From: Rhodohalobacter halophilus
Lineage (GTDB): Bacteria > Bacteroidota > Rhodothermia > Balneolales > Balneolaceae
Direction: 5' to 3'
Length of the DNA stretch: 64,000 bases
Assembly (NCBI RefSeq): GCF_001715195.1
Contig: NZ_MDWE01000002.1
Span: 58,348-122,347 of the forward strand
Shown in pieces: positions 25,642 through 34,388 of the stretch (the stretch's first letter is position 1; every line of letters begins with the position of its first letter). The notes under the pieces are model-generated. The model worked only from the letters and a program-made list of their open reading frames with translations. It had not been told where the DNA came from and searched no databases. The position numbers and the translations under genes are program-made.

Positions 25642-26924
25642 TCCAGATAGTTTTTGAAAAAGTGGTGATTAAGTTTCGGATCAAAATAGTGTTTACGTTT
25701 TATCCAGATAAATCCATCACCTTTGGTGATAAGGGCTACATCTACCGGACCGCCCACACTTTCTTCTTTAAAAGTGATTCTGCGTTTAAGATACGTTAAG
25801 TAAATTAAACTTTCCGCCATTTCTGCGAGGTCTTCCTTTGAGAGGCTTCCAACGGCACTCATCAAAGGGTTTATGTAATTCTCCCGCCGGATCTTGAAGT
25901 TTTCATCAATGTATTCTTTGACTACTTTCTCTAAATTTAAACCAAGAATGGCATCTGCAAGTTCCTGAGACTGATCCTCTATCGTCTTTGCTACGAGCCG
26001 ATTATATTTTTGTAGAAATTTCATGAAATTGTCTGTGTAAAAAGAATCCAACTCTGGGTCAATCCCTGAAAGTACTGTATTAATCACATCAGTCTGTGCA
26101 AATGGTCGAATAGCGGCACTATTTTTTGAGGATATGTGGGCCTGATTATCAACGTCAACAAAAGCTCTTAGTTTTTCATCGAGCACAAATGATACATGGA
26201 CAGGAATCAATTGTGAGTAAATTTCTTTGTCGCCATACCCTACAAAAATCAAACCGGTATAATTGCGATAAAAGTCTTTGGTAGTTGTCTGATAAAAGAG
26301 AAATTTTCGCAGTTTCGATTTTAAGCTATCCTTTAGTTCAAGTTCTAACGGGTCAAAAATCCATTGTAGACATTGATCAAAAATATCTTTGGTATAGGCA
26401 CTAAATGAGCGTTGAGTATAGTTTTTGAAGTCAGTGCATAATTCCCGCCCCTTCACATTTTTAGTAAACTTAGTGACCATTTCCGCGAAGCGGTTTAGAA
26501 AATTTTCTTTGTTTTCCTCAGTTGGATTTAAAAGTAGATTTCTGTGGTCTTTCAATACTTCCTCAACTAACACGTTCATCCAGAAAATAAAAAAATCAGT
26601 CAACTCACCGTCTTCCTCTTCTCTGTCACTGAAAAAATTATTTGAACGCAAGTATTTGAAGAAATCTTCTTGATAGGCTTTAACAGTCTTGAAAGATTTA
26701 TTTTTTAGCTGATCCCGGTACATTTTAATGATAATTTCCCAAGGGGTTCCCATAAAGGAAGCGGAATTGTAAACCATTACCCCAACCGGGTGATATTTGG
26801 ACAGAGTAAAAATTTTATTGGCCGTATTAAAAATCTTTCTGTTATCTCTCCTGGAAATAGTAACGGCACTATCAGCAGCTAACGCTACAGCTTGTTTATT
26901 AAGAATCCCGATAACCGATGACAT
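25638..26924 (-). CDS. proteasome-beta-like (Ntn-hydrolase-like) protein with insert
   Basis: 428 residues. It opens M-S-S-V-I-G-I-L-N-K-Q-A-V-A-L-A-A-D-S-A, then a Lys-rich K-I-F stretch and V-G-V-M-V-Y-N-S-A, following the strand order of 20S proteasome beta/HslV subunits (T-T-x-V-G ... L-A-A-D-x-R ... K-I ... G). Met removal would expose Ser2 as a possible nucleophile. L-I-F-V-G-Y-G and a C-terminal V-D-V-A-L-I-T-K-G-D-G complete the similarity. About 250 helical residues are inserted in the middle, so it is not a housekeeping HslV. Coupled to the 65-residue gene. Family assignment is by motif only. Confidence 0.6.
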   Translation of the reverse strand: MSSVIGILNKQAVALAADSAVTISRRDNRKIFNTANKIFTLSKYHPVGVMVYNSASFMGTPWEIIIKMYRDQLKNKSFKTVKAYQEDFFKYLRSNNFFSDREEEDGELTDFFIFWMNVLVEEVLKDHRNLLLNPTEENKENFLNRFAEMVTKFTKNVKGRELCTDFKNYTQRSFSAYTKDIFDQCLQWIFDPLELELKDSLKSKLRKFLFYQTTTKDFYRNYTGLIFVGYGDKEIYSQLIPVHVSFVLDEKLRAFVDVDNQAHISSKNSAAIRPFAQTDVINTVLSGIDPELDSFYTDNFMKFLQKYNRLVAKTIEDQSQELADAILGLNLEKVVKEYIDENFKIRRENYINPLMSAVGSLSKEDLAEMAESLIYLTYLKRRITFKEESVGGPVDVALITKGDGFIWIKRKHYFDPKLNHHFFKNYLE

Positions 26925-27038
26925 AACTTTAGTGTAGTTAATTGAATTGACAATGCATAAAAGTTAATCGGATATTATAAATAGTCAAATCTTTCAACTT
27001 TTATTGCTGGATGTAACTATTAGTGTATTATTTTTGAG

Positions 27039-27513
27039 TTAAAACACCCCATCCAACGATTTAGCTTTCAAAATCCTCTCCCGTGAAGCATAACGTGGGC
27101 TCTGAGGTGCTTTGCACGGACTATTCCCAAGCGGCACTTTCTTGATCTTTTCAGCCGGTTTGTAAGCTCCCCCGAAAGTTGGCCATTTGAAAGTAGAGGA
27201 TGTACTTATTGGTATCCTGCCACTGTTCAATAGATTTTACTTCAGCCATATGTGTAATAGCCGAAATCGGGGCTGTCTGATACGCTGCAACGTATTTAAT
27301 TTTAGGAATCATGGAAGAGTTGAGTCGAATATGATGCCAGCAATTTTCTCCAATAAAAGTCTCTTCAAAGCCATCCTTTCGGGCCGGAACTACAATGGTA
27401 TCAATTTCAGAAATGTCCACTTTTTCTATGTCCTCAGAAACTTCATTCAGGAAAGGCTCAAATTCCAGTTCGTATGGGACAAGGGTATATTTTTCGTTTT
27501 TGTTCCAGAGCAT
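27039..27513 (-). pseudogene. frameshifted gene of unknown family
   Basis: Residues from 27513 read well to about 27195 (G-E-N-C-W-H-H-I-R-L, then Y-V-A-A-Y-Q-T-A-P-I-S-A-I-T-H). They then need a +1 change within T-A-C-T-T-T-C-A-A-A to continue as K-W-P-T-F-G-G-A-Y and the tail P-Q-S-P-R-Y-A-S to the stop at 27039. The second half matches the natural end of such proteins, so one extra base broke the gene. It could also be a sequencing error. Confidence 0.6.
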
Positions 27514-27574
27514 TTGGTAGAATAAAGTTTTTAAATAGCTTAAATCAGTTAGCTATTATACATTTTGAAAACTC

Positions 27575-27892
27575 ATGAGTCAACATGTAGAATATCTCAC
27601 ATTTTCGGACAACGCTCTTCGAATGGCGTTTCCGGCTCCTGTGATGGACTATTCAGAAGGCACCCCCCAAGTAGATCAGCTTATACTGAATCTTGAAATG
27701 GAATTGAGCCGGGATGATATTCAGGAAAAACTGGGACTCTCGGATCGGAAAAACTTTCGAAAAAACTATTTAAACCCTGCTATTGAGTCTGGACTCATTG
27801 AATACACGATTCCGGATAGTCCGAATCATCCGAATCAAAAATATCGGCTTACTCAAAGTGGCAAAGCCTATAAGAATAAACTTGAAAAATGA
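27575..27892 (+). CDS. winged-helix protein like the C-terminus of AlbA_2/Fic proteins
   Basis: 105 residues. L-G-L-S-D-R-K-N-F-R-K-N-Y-L-N-P-A and G-L-I-E-Y-T-I-P-D form the winged helix usually found at the C-end of RecG-like/AlbA_2 (Schlafen-related) or Fic proteins, here stand-alone. Its stop overlaps the HNH start (ATGA, 27889-27892). It may direct the HNH enzyme or regulate the pair. No long upstream open frame suggests a lost N-terminus. Confidence 0.68.
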   Translation: MSQHVEYLTFSDNALRMAFPAPVMDYSEGTPQVDQLILNLEMELSRDDIQEKLGLSDRKNFRKNYLNPAIESGLIEYTIPDSPNHPNQKYRLTQSGKAYKNKLEK

Positions 27893-28809
27893 AATTCTAC
27901 ATCGGCGTTACAGATGATAACTGGTTTCACTTTCTGGCTCAGCAGCAGCCGGATGAGGTGAATTTCTGGCGTCCGAGGGATAAATCAAATTTCAAGGTGA
28001 TCCAGGAAGGGGCACCCTTTCTGTTTAAGCTCCACAGCCCGAATAATTTCATTGTGGGCGGAGGATTTTTTGTGAAACACCTGTTTCTCCCGTTAAGTCT
28101 GACCTGGGATGCGTTTGGCATCAAAAACGGAGCGGCTACGTATGATCAGTTTCGCCAATCGATTATGAAATTCAGGCAGGGAGAAGGGCTCAATCCAACC
28201 ATTGGCAGCACGATACTCACCGAGCCCTTTTTCTTTGAGCGACAGGACTGGATACCCATTCCTGAGAACTGGAGTAAAAACATTGTGAAGGGAAAGTCAT
28301 ATAGTACTGATGAACCCATTGGTTCAAATGTTTGGAGGCAGGTGAAAGAGCGTCTGGATGCAAAAAAGTACAGAGAGGGTGAACTGGCTGTTGAGGAACC
28401 TGAAACCCGATACGGCAACACATATGAACTTCGTTCCCGCATCGGCCAGAGTGCGTTCCGGGCAATGGTTACCGATGCCTATAAATACCGCTGTGCCATC
28501 ACCAAAGAGAAAACACTCCCGGTACTGGAAGCGGCGCACATCAAACCTTATTCAGAGGCAGGCCCCAATCTCACAAAAAATGGACTCCTGCTTCGATCCG
28601 ATATGCATATCCTGTTTGATAAGGGATATATGACTGTGACGAATGATCATATTGTGGAAGTAAGCCGAAGAATCCGGGAGGAGTACGAAAACGGAAAAGA
28701 GTACTATGCCTGGCATGGCAAGAAGCTGCAAAATCTGCCGGAGCATAACTTAGACCAACCGGCTACGGATTATTTGCAATGGCATCAACAAGAGATTTAT
28801 TTGGGTTAG
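27889..28809 (+). CDS. HNH restriction-type endonuclease
   Basis: 306 residues. The N-terminal 160 resemble an EVE-type modified-base-binding fold (Y-I-G-V-T-D-x-x-W-F start, P-F-L-F-K-L). The C-terminus has R-I-G-Q-S-A-F-R, Y-R-C-A-I-T, E-A-A-H-I-K-P-Y and H-I-L-F-D-K-G-Y, an HNH_2-type nuclease as in modification-dependent or orphan restriction enzymes. Translationally coupled to the winged-helix gene. A degraded copy of its 3' end lies beyond citrate synthase (about 30720-30860). Confidence 0.82.
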   Translation: MKFYIGVTDDNWFHFLAQQQPDEVNFWRPRDKSNFKVIQEGAPFLFKLHSPNNFIVGGGFFVKHLFLPLSLTWDAFGIKNGAATYDQFRQSIMKFRQGEGLNPTIGSTILTEPFFFERQDWIPIPENWSKNIVKGKSYSTDEPIGSNVWRQVKERLDAKKYREGELAVEEPETRYGNTYELRSRIGQSAFRAMVTDAYKYRCAITKEKTLPVLEAAHIKPYSEAGPNLTKNGLLLRSDMHILFDKGYMTVTNDHIVEVSRRIREEYENGKEYYAWHGKKLQNLPEHNLDQPATDYLQWHQQEIYLG

Positions 28810-28929
28810 CGTGTTCACAAACCGAGAACATTATTAAACTCATATGTATCTCGTATTTTGGAAATCACAATCCGAAACGAAGAGGACTTAACCAAAGCCG
28901 AGCCGTTGATTTTAAGGAGTTATGAGGGG

Positions 28930-29268
28930 TTAAACACGCTCTACTCTATTTTTATATATTTTACCATCAATTTCTACGGTACACCAGGGAAAACAATTTG
29001 GACTAGGATGATATCTGTACGATTTCGCATCCTGTGAATATGAGATTACCGGGGTGACCTGCAAAGGAAGCCCATAATGTCGAGGGTGCCAACCAGAACA
29101 GTAGTCCCAAGGTGTTCGCCAGCGAATAAAACGCTGGAGAGTGTGAGTGTGGGTGAAGTTTTTTATAAAAACCTTCGGTTCACTCCCAACTACTATTCGG
29201 TACTCTAATGCTGAGAAAAAGATTTCATTCAATACATCCATAGGAATTTCCCTGATGCCGGCATCCAA
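28930..29268 (-). CDS. uncertain open reading frame
   Basis: 112 residues, with a sensible-looking end (T-V-E-I-D-G-K-I-Y-K-N-R) but no family I recognise and a weak start. 28810-29352 otherwise appears non-coding. It may be a fragment. Confidence 0.25.
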   Translation of the reverse strand: MDAGIREIPMDVLNEIFFSALEYRIVVGSEPKVFIKNFTHTHTLQRFIRWRTPWDYCSGWHPRHYGLPLQVTPVISYSQDAKSYRYHPSPNCFPWCTVEIDGKIYKNRVERV

Positions 29269-29352
29269 CTATCTCTTATGCGGGAAGCGCTTCCAATCCG
29301 TTATATTCACAGAATGTAAAACAGAAAAGAAAAATTAAATGAGGAATCCGTT

Positions 29353-30636
29353 ATGGATAAAGCAAAGCTGATTATTGGAAATGATACCCATGAACTTGAT
29401 CTCATCGAAGGAAGTGAAGGAGAAATAGCGATAGATATTACGAACCTGAGGAGTGAAACCGGCCTTATAACGTCCGATTTAGGGTATAAAAGTACGGGAG
29501 CCACTAAAAGCGCCATCACATTTCTGAACGGAGAAGAAGGGGTGCTGCGGTACAGGGGGTATCCCATTGAGCAGCTTGCTGAAAAATCCTCGTTTCTGGA
29601 AGTGGCCTACCTGCTCATTTACGGAAATCTGCCGGATGCAGATGAATTATCAAAATTCAAAGATGGAATCACACGGCACACTCTTATTCATGAAGATATG
29701 AAGATGCTCTATGAGGGATACCCGGCCAAGGCCCACCCCATGGGTGTACTGGCTTCCATGATCGGGGCTCTGTCCACATTTTACCCGAACGCCCAGGGCT
29801 CCGAACTGGACCCGGAAGAGGTTGACCTGACGATCCGCCGGTTGATTGCAAAAATCACCACCATTGCGGCGTGGTCGTACCGGAAATCGCAGGGCTTCCC
29901 GATTATGTACCCGCAAAACAAGCTGGATTACTGCTCAAATTTTCTGCATATGATGTTTGCGCTGCCCACGGAGGAGTACGAGATCAACCCAACCATTGTA
30001 AAAGCCCTGAACACACTGTTGATTCTGCACGCCGATCACGAACAGAACTGCTCGACCTCCACGGTCCGGATGGCCGGTTCATCCCACGCCAGCCTGTATG
30101 CGGCCATCTCGGCCGGAGTTTGTGCCCTGTGGGGTCCACTGCACGGAGGGGCCAATCAACAGGTGATTGAAATGCTGGAACAGATTCATCGCGAAGGCAG
30201 CGACGTTGCCAGAATGGTGGAGAAAGCCAAAGATAAAAGCAGCGACTTTCGCCTGATGGGATTCGGCCACCGCGTATACAAAAACTTCGATCCGCGGGCC
30301 AAGATTATTAAAAAAGTAGCTGATGAAGTATTGAATGAGCTCCATATTGAGGACCCGCTCCTTGAGATTGCCAAATCGCTGGAGGAAGTCGCACTGAATG
30401 ATTCCTACTTTGTAGAGCGAAAGCTCTACCCGAACGTCGATTTCTACTCCGGCATCCTCTATCGCGCCATCGGCATCCCAACCGAAATGTTCACTGTGAT
30501 GTTTGCACTGGGACGCCTGCCCGGCTGGATTGCCCAGTGGAAAGAGATGCGGGATAATAACGAACCCATTTCGCGTCCGCGCCAGATCTATGTGGGCCCG
30601 AACAAACGCGATTACGTGGACCTGAAGAACAGATAA
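29353..30636 (+). CDS. gltA: citrate synthase
   Basis: 427 residues, the usual type II length. It condenses acetyl-CoA and oxaloacetate at the entry of the TCA cycle. Active-site motifs are visible: W-G-P-L-H-G-G, G-F-G-H-R-V-Y-K and Y-P-N-V-D-F-Y-S-G, plus F-A-L-G-R-L-P-G-W. GAGGA precedes the ATG. It is a core gene set between HNH sequences, which suggests rearrangement around it. Confidence 0.97.
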   Translation: MDKAKLIIGNDTHELDLIEGSEGEIAIDITNLRSETGLITSDLGYKSTGATKSAITFLNGEEGVLRYRGYPIEQLAEKSSFLEVAYLLIYGNLPDADELSKFKDGITRHTLIHEDMKMLYEGYPAKAHPMGVLASMIGALSTFYPNAQGSELDPEEVDLTIRRLIAKITTIAAWSYRKSQGFPIMYPQNKLDYCSNFLHMMFALPTEEYEINPTIVKALNTLLILHADHEQNCSTSTVRMAGSSHASLYAAISAGVCALWGPLHGGANQQVIEMLEQIHREGSDVARMVEKAKDKSSDFRLMGFGHRVYKNFDPRAKIIKKVADEVLNELHIEDPLLEIAKSLEEVALNDSYFVERKLYPNVDFYSGILYRAIGIPTEMFTVMFALGRLPGWIAQWKEMRDNNEPISRPRQIYVGPNKRDYVDLKNR

Positions 30637-30660
30637 ACGGCAAATTCCCTGAACATTGAT

Positions 30661-30698
30661 ATGAGATCACTCAAAATATGGGTGATCTCATTTACTTT
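30661..30698 (+). terminator. terminator after citrate synthase
   Basis: ATGAGATCAC (30661-30670) pairs with GTGATCTCAT (30682-30691), then T-rich sequence. It lies 25 bases after the gltA stop. Confidence 0.75.
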
Positions 30699-30719
30699 TG
30701 ATTGGTTTTTAAAAGAGCA

Positions 30720-30860
30720 ATGCCGGCTGCACTGATCAGTCATGGATATTCTGTTTGGCAAAGGGTATATGACCATTACGGTTGACACATGCGCGGCTGG
30801 GAGCCAGGGAATACGGGAGGAGTACGAAAACGGATAAGAGTACTAAGCCTGTCAAGGTAT
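30720..30860 (+). pseudogene. fragment of an HNH endonuclease gene
   Basis: Reads M-D-I-L-F-G-K-G-Y-M-T-I-T, then G-I-R-E-E-Y-E-N-G and a stop, matching 28605-28700 of the HNH gene at both DNA and protein level, with stops and a frame change. No intact N-terminus is present. The rest of 30860-31096 holds nothing clear. Confidence 0.7.
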
Positions 30861-31096
30861 TCGGTAAGCAAATTGATAAAACCTCTACCGGTGAAAAGCT
30901 GGAACATGCCATCCGCGCAGCCTGCACAGATTCTGATGATCAGGAACGAATTATTTCCGGCACGCATATTGGCACCACAAATAGGGAAAAAATCGCCAAA
31001 TTTTGTTCCTTTCTGTTCACTTTCAATTTGTAGTAAAAATAGAAAAAGCGCCTGAGAGATGGTTATTAAGCCATTTTTCAGCCGCTTTTAGAAATG

Positions 31097-31170
31097 TACG
31101 CCCGGAAGGATTCGAACCCTCAACCTTCTGATCCGAAGTCAGACGCTCTATCCAGTTGAGCTACGGGCGC
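31097..31170 (-). tRNA. tRNA-Arg (anticodon TCG)
   Basis: A complete cloverleaf on the minus strand: acceptor arm GCGCCCG with CGGGCGT (one G-T pair), D arm GCTC/GAGC, anticodon stem TCTGA/TCAGA with loop CTTCGGA, T arm GAGGG/CCTTC with TTCGAAT. Discriminator A; the CCA end is not encoded. Confidence 0.93.
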
Positions 31171-31212
31171 ATTTCAATAAAAAATCAAATTCAATCCATT
31201 TTCATCGTTTGG

Positions 31213-31281
31213 CGTACGATTTCGAATTCTATAATCCGAAGTCAGTCGCTTCCCGATCCGTCGGGATTGAGCTACGGGCGC
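31213..31281 (-). pseudogene. degraded copy of tRNA-Arg
   Basis: Carries the anticodon-arm segment ATAATCCGAAGTCAG (plus strand) and the 5' end GAGCTACGGGCGC of the neighbouring tRNA, but the D-arm region is replaced by a CCCGATC-C-GTCGGG-type hairpin and the T arm is lost. A partial duplicate of a tRNA is typical of integration or recombination at tRNA genes. Confidence 0.7.
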
Positions 31282-31449
31282 ATGTCAGTAATTTTGATTC
31301 ATGGTAACTGTAGTCACTAATAACTACAATTTTTTTTGAATCAAGACTCCAAAGTTAACCGTTTTTGAAATCCGACACAACCTAACAACCACTCTTTTTC
31401 TTATTTATAGGATTGTGTGTATTGTAATGGATCAAAATATATTCTGGCT

Positions 31450-32379
31450 ATGAAAACGACTCCTTTTACTTTTATCGACTCCACGAACACTGAAATCCAT
31501 GCCGTCTGTTGGGAACCTGAAAATCGCCCACCAGCAGCAGTTGTTCAGATCGTGCACGGGATGGCTGAACACATCGGTCGTTATGTTTCATTTGCCAATT
31601 TTTTAACCGATCACGGATTCATTGTCTATGCACATGACCACCGTGGACACGGCCGTTCTGCCCATAATCACTTAGGGTATGTAGATACAACAGATGCCTT
31701 TCACACCCTTGTTGATGGAATTCATCAGCTTCACTTACATATTACGCAGAAACATTCTAGCCTCCCGATCACTCTGTTCGGACACAGTATGGGATCATTT
31801 CTTGTACAGCGGCTGATGCAGATTTCAGATATCCATCCGGCAGGTATCATCTACTCGGGCAGCAACGGTAAACCTCCTGCCCTGTTGAAATTTGGGATTG
31901 CCATCTCAACACTTCTGGCCAAAATCAGAAACCCTAAAACGAAAAGTCCTCTGATCAACCACCTGACGTTCGGTGAATACAACAAACACTTCAAGCCAAA
32001 CCGGAACGATTTCGACTGGCTGAGCCGTGATCCCGATAAAGTGGATCAATATGTTGAGGATCCGCTATGCGGATTTGTTTACTCCACTGCATTTTACAGG
32101 GATCTTTTTCTCGGCTTGAACACGCTTCATAAACACCGGCCGTTTGCTGATCATCCAAAAGATATTCCAATCCTGCTGGTATCAGGCGACAACGATCCTG
32201 TTTCTGAAATGGGCAAGGGAGTTCATAACCTTGAAAAGATTTTAAATAAATCCGGAGCTGGCCGGGTATTCCTCAATCTCTATCCCAATGGCAGACATGA
32301 GATGCTTCATGAATCAAACCGAGATGAGGTGATGAGCGATATTTTTTCCTGGATTCAGGATCATGTAAATCTATCTTAA
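31450..32379 (+). CDS. alpha/beta hydrolase, monoacylglycerol-lipase-like
   Basis: 309 residues from the ATG at 31450; an in-frame ATG 33 bases upstream is less likely. G-H-S-M-G-S holds the nucleophile serine. H-D-H-R-G-H-G-R-S is typical of the PldB/monoacylglycerol lipase group, and later D (V-S-G-D-N-D-P) and H (N-G-R-H-E-M-L) complete the triad. No signal peptide. It hydrolyses lysophospholipids or monoglycerides; the substrate is not fixed by sequence. The next gene follows after 1 base. Confidence 0.87.
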   Translation: MKTTPFTFIDSTNTEIHAVCWEPENRPPAAVVQIVHGMAEHIGRYVSFANFLTDHGFIVYAHDHRGHGRSAHNHLGYVDTTDAFHTLVDGIHQLHLHITQKHSSLPITLFGHSMGSFLVQRLMQISDIHPAGIIYSGSNGKPPALLKFGIAISTLLAKIRNPKTKSPLINHLTFGEYNKHFKPNRNDFDWLSRDPDKVDQYVEDPLCGFVYSTAFYRDLFLGLNTLHKHRPFADHPKDIPILLVSGDNDPVSEMGKGVHNLEKILNKSGAGRVFLNLYPNGRHEMLHESNRDEVMSDIFSWIQDHVNLS

Positions 32380-32380
32380 T

Positions 32381-32800
32381 ATGAACCAACTGCGAAAATA
32401 CATTAAGAAGTTTATCCCGGTTCTCATCATTATCCTTTTTGTCGGCCTGATCCTGTCCCGGGTGTTTTCACCTGAACGGCAGCAAAGAGTTGAGGTCACC
32501 GCTACGGCAAGTGAAGCTGCCGATCATCAGGGCAAGTATGCAGAAGTTTGCGGTGAGGCTATCTCCGTTCAAACGATCAAGCAGATTGGAGGAGAGCCTA
32601 CATTCATCAATTTTGAAGAAGAGTATCCAAATCAACACTTCACAGGTGTGATATGGGGAGATGACAGATCCGCGTGGCAAAGTTCACCGGAAGATCTCTA
32701 TACAAACCGGCAGATTTGTGTAGAAGGATTCATTCAAATGCATGAGGGAACACCTCAAATCAGAATAAGCTCACCGGAACAAGTCAGATTCCAAAATTAA
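32381..32800 (+). CDS. membrane-anchored OB-fold-like protein
   Basis: 139 residues. One N-terminal TM helix (about 12-27) is followed by a beta-rich domain with Y-A-E-V-C-G-E-A, F-T-G-V-I-W-G-D and R-Q-I-C-V-E-G-F-I, the strand pattern of small OB-fold proteins. Two cysteines could form a disulfide outside the membrane. Starts 1 base after the hydrolase stop, so same operon. Confidence 0.65.
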   Translation: MNQLRKYIKKFIPVLIIILFVGLILSRVFSPERQQRVEVTATASEAADHQGKYAEVCGEAISVQTIKQIGGEPTFINFEEEYPNQHFTGVIWGDDRSAWQSSPEDLYTNRQICVEGFIQMHEGTPQIRISSPEQVRFQN

Positions 32801-32809
32801 ATCGACTAC

Positions 32810-33844
32810 CTAAGGAAGCGGATCGATCGTCACCATCCCGATGCTGCTTTTCTGAGCATGCTCAAACTCCTGATCAGTCGGACGGGTTGTCATTACCGGT
32901 TTACTCATATTTTGTACAACCTTTTCAGTCATAGAACCCAGGAATAGATGAGCAAATCCGCTATAGCCGTGGGTTGCCATTACAACTAAATCTGCGTTTT
33001 TCTCAGCATATTTTTCAATCTCATAGTGTACGGAGTGTCCGGTACGAATAATTGTTTTGAGCGGAATATATTTTTCCGATTCCGCATCACCGGTTTTCAG
33101 ACTATCTAAAAAAAGTTTATCGCTTCGCTTCAGTTCAATTCCTTTTTCATCTCGATTTGTTAGATAAAACGCAATTTTCTCCATCAGCTGTTCATAGATA
33201 TTTTCCCGATCAATCATTGCTGTGTCATACTCTGCTTCCTCCCTTCCTCCGCCACCTCGCAGTTCAATTACATACAGGAGTGCTAATTCTGCACCAAAAG
33301 CGTGTGCAAGTGCGGCCGCATGAGGCAGAGCCGAAAGTGACAGCTGAGACGAATCAGTTGGAAGCAAAACCCGTTTAATATCACCCGGCTTCGTCATTTC
33401 CCCAACTGCAATGATTGGAACCGAGGAGTTTCGCAGTGTTCTCAATGTTACAGAGCCCCTATTCATCAAAGTTTTATTCTCCCCTTTGGAGCCCATCACA
33501 ATCAGATCATAATGGTGATCTTTTGAATAGTGGATAATCGAATCTGCTGCTTTCCTGTTCTTTCCTATATGAATCTTACCGCGCACCTTTTCATCAAACT
33601 CACCCAATGTTTTTTTAAGGCGCGATTCAGACTGTTTCACAATATCAGGGATTATATCATCGTCCGGCTCCACAGCCACAGGTATCTTCTTCAAACTCTC
33701 CTTCAAATACTCTACAGATGGAATCACATTCATCAGGTCTATCTTCCCTCCAAATTTGGCCGCTATTTGCCTTGCGATTCCATAGGCGGTTTTAGCTCCA
33801 TCAGAAAAGTCGGTTGGAACAAGGATTTTTTTATAGCTTTTCAT
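32810..33844 (-). CDS. universal stress protein, two UspA domains
   Basis: 344 residues with tandem Usp domains: K-I-L-V-P-T-D-F-S-D (about 5-14), and K-R-V-L-L-P-T-D-S-S-Q near 164. G-S-K-G-E-N-K and A-T-H-G-Y-S-G-F-A-H are ATP-loop sequences (G-x-x-G/H-G types). The second domain ends with L-G-S-M-T-E-K-V. It probably binds ATP and supports stress survival. A short DUF gene lies just upstream. Confidence 0.9.
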   Translation of the reverse strand: MKSYKKILVPTDFSDGAKTAYGIARQIAAKFGGKIDLMNVIPSVEYLKESLKKIPVAVEPDDDIIPDIVKQSESRLKKTLGEFDEKVRGKIHIGKNRKAADSIIHYSKDHHYDLIVMGSKGENKTLMNRGSVTLRTLRNSSVPIIAVGEMTKPGDIKRVLLPTDSSQLSLSALPHAAALAHAFGAELALLYVIELRGGGGREEAEYDTAMIDRENIYEQLMEKIAFYLTNRDEKGIELKRSDKLFLDSLKTGDAESEKYIPLKTIIRTGHSVHYEIEKYAEKNADLVVMATHGYSGFAHLFLGSMTEKVVQNMSKPVMTTRPTDQEFEHAQKSSIGMVTIDPLP

Positions 33845-33873
33845 TCGATCCTCTGCTAATCAATTCTTCACAA

Positions 33874-34107
33874 TCATGCTTCATCTGCTGCAATATCGAT
33901 CAATTCGATGACATTTTCATACGCTTCATCGAGGGTCTCTCCATCTGCGCTCAGCTTCTTTCCTTTTTCATTTGTAACCGTAACCCGCACACCGTCAAAT
34001 TTTTTCTTGCTGACATCTATCGTAAAACCCCGATATCCCTGTTTGGTCAGTGTGTTTACCCGCTCCTGTAGTGTCGATTCTCTTCCGCTGTTCATTTCAT
34101 CAAACAT
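33874..34107 (-). CDS. small conserved hypothetical protein
   Basis: 77 residues. I choose the ATG at 34107 because AAGGAGGG lies 3-4 bases upstream, the strongest Shine-Dalgarno site in the window; a longer frame to 34161 has none. Predicted alpha/beta with a basic strand (G-V-R-V-T-V-T-N) and an acidic C-terminal helix. Its position 29 bases upstream of the Usp gene suggests one operon. Confidence 0.7.
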   Translation of the reverse strand: MFDEMNSGRESTLQERVNTLTKQGYRGFTIDVSKKKFDGVRVTVTNEKGKKLSADGETLDEAYENVIELIDIAADEA

Positions 34108-34316
34108 AACCCTCCTTCTTTTGATTGGTGACCTATACTCAAAAAAACGATTTGGCGACACTTTTCATATACAAATTTCGCTGAACAGAATCTAAGGGAT
34201 ACCCTTAGTTGTGAAATGTATTGTGGCCGCCCAGCCTGCCCCTCCGATTCACTCACCTCATAACCACACTTTGCTCACGGCAACCGAGCCATTTAGTTTA
34301 ACATTAATTTTTTTAA

Positions 34317-34345
34317 TTGACGGGGAACGATAAGTGCTTTATATT
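34317..34345 (+). promoter_or_regulatory. sigma70-type promoter for YceI gene
   Basis: TTGACG (34317-34322), 17-base spacer, TATATT (34340-34345). Transcription would start near 34352, 37 bases before the start codon. Confidence 0.65.
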
Positions 34346-34388
34346 TATTTCAATATTAAACAATTAAACATCAATACATAATAAAACC

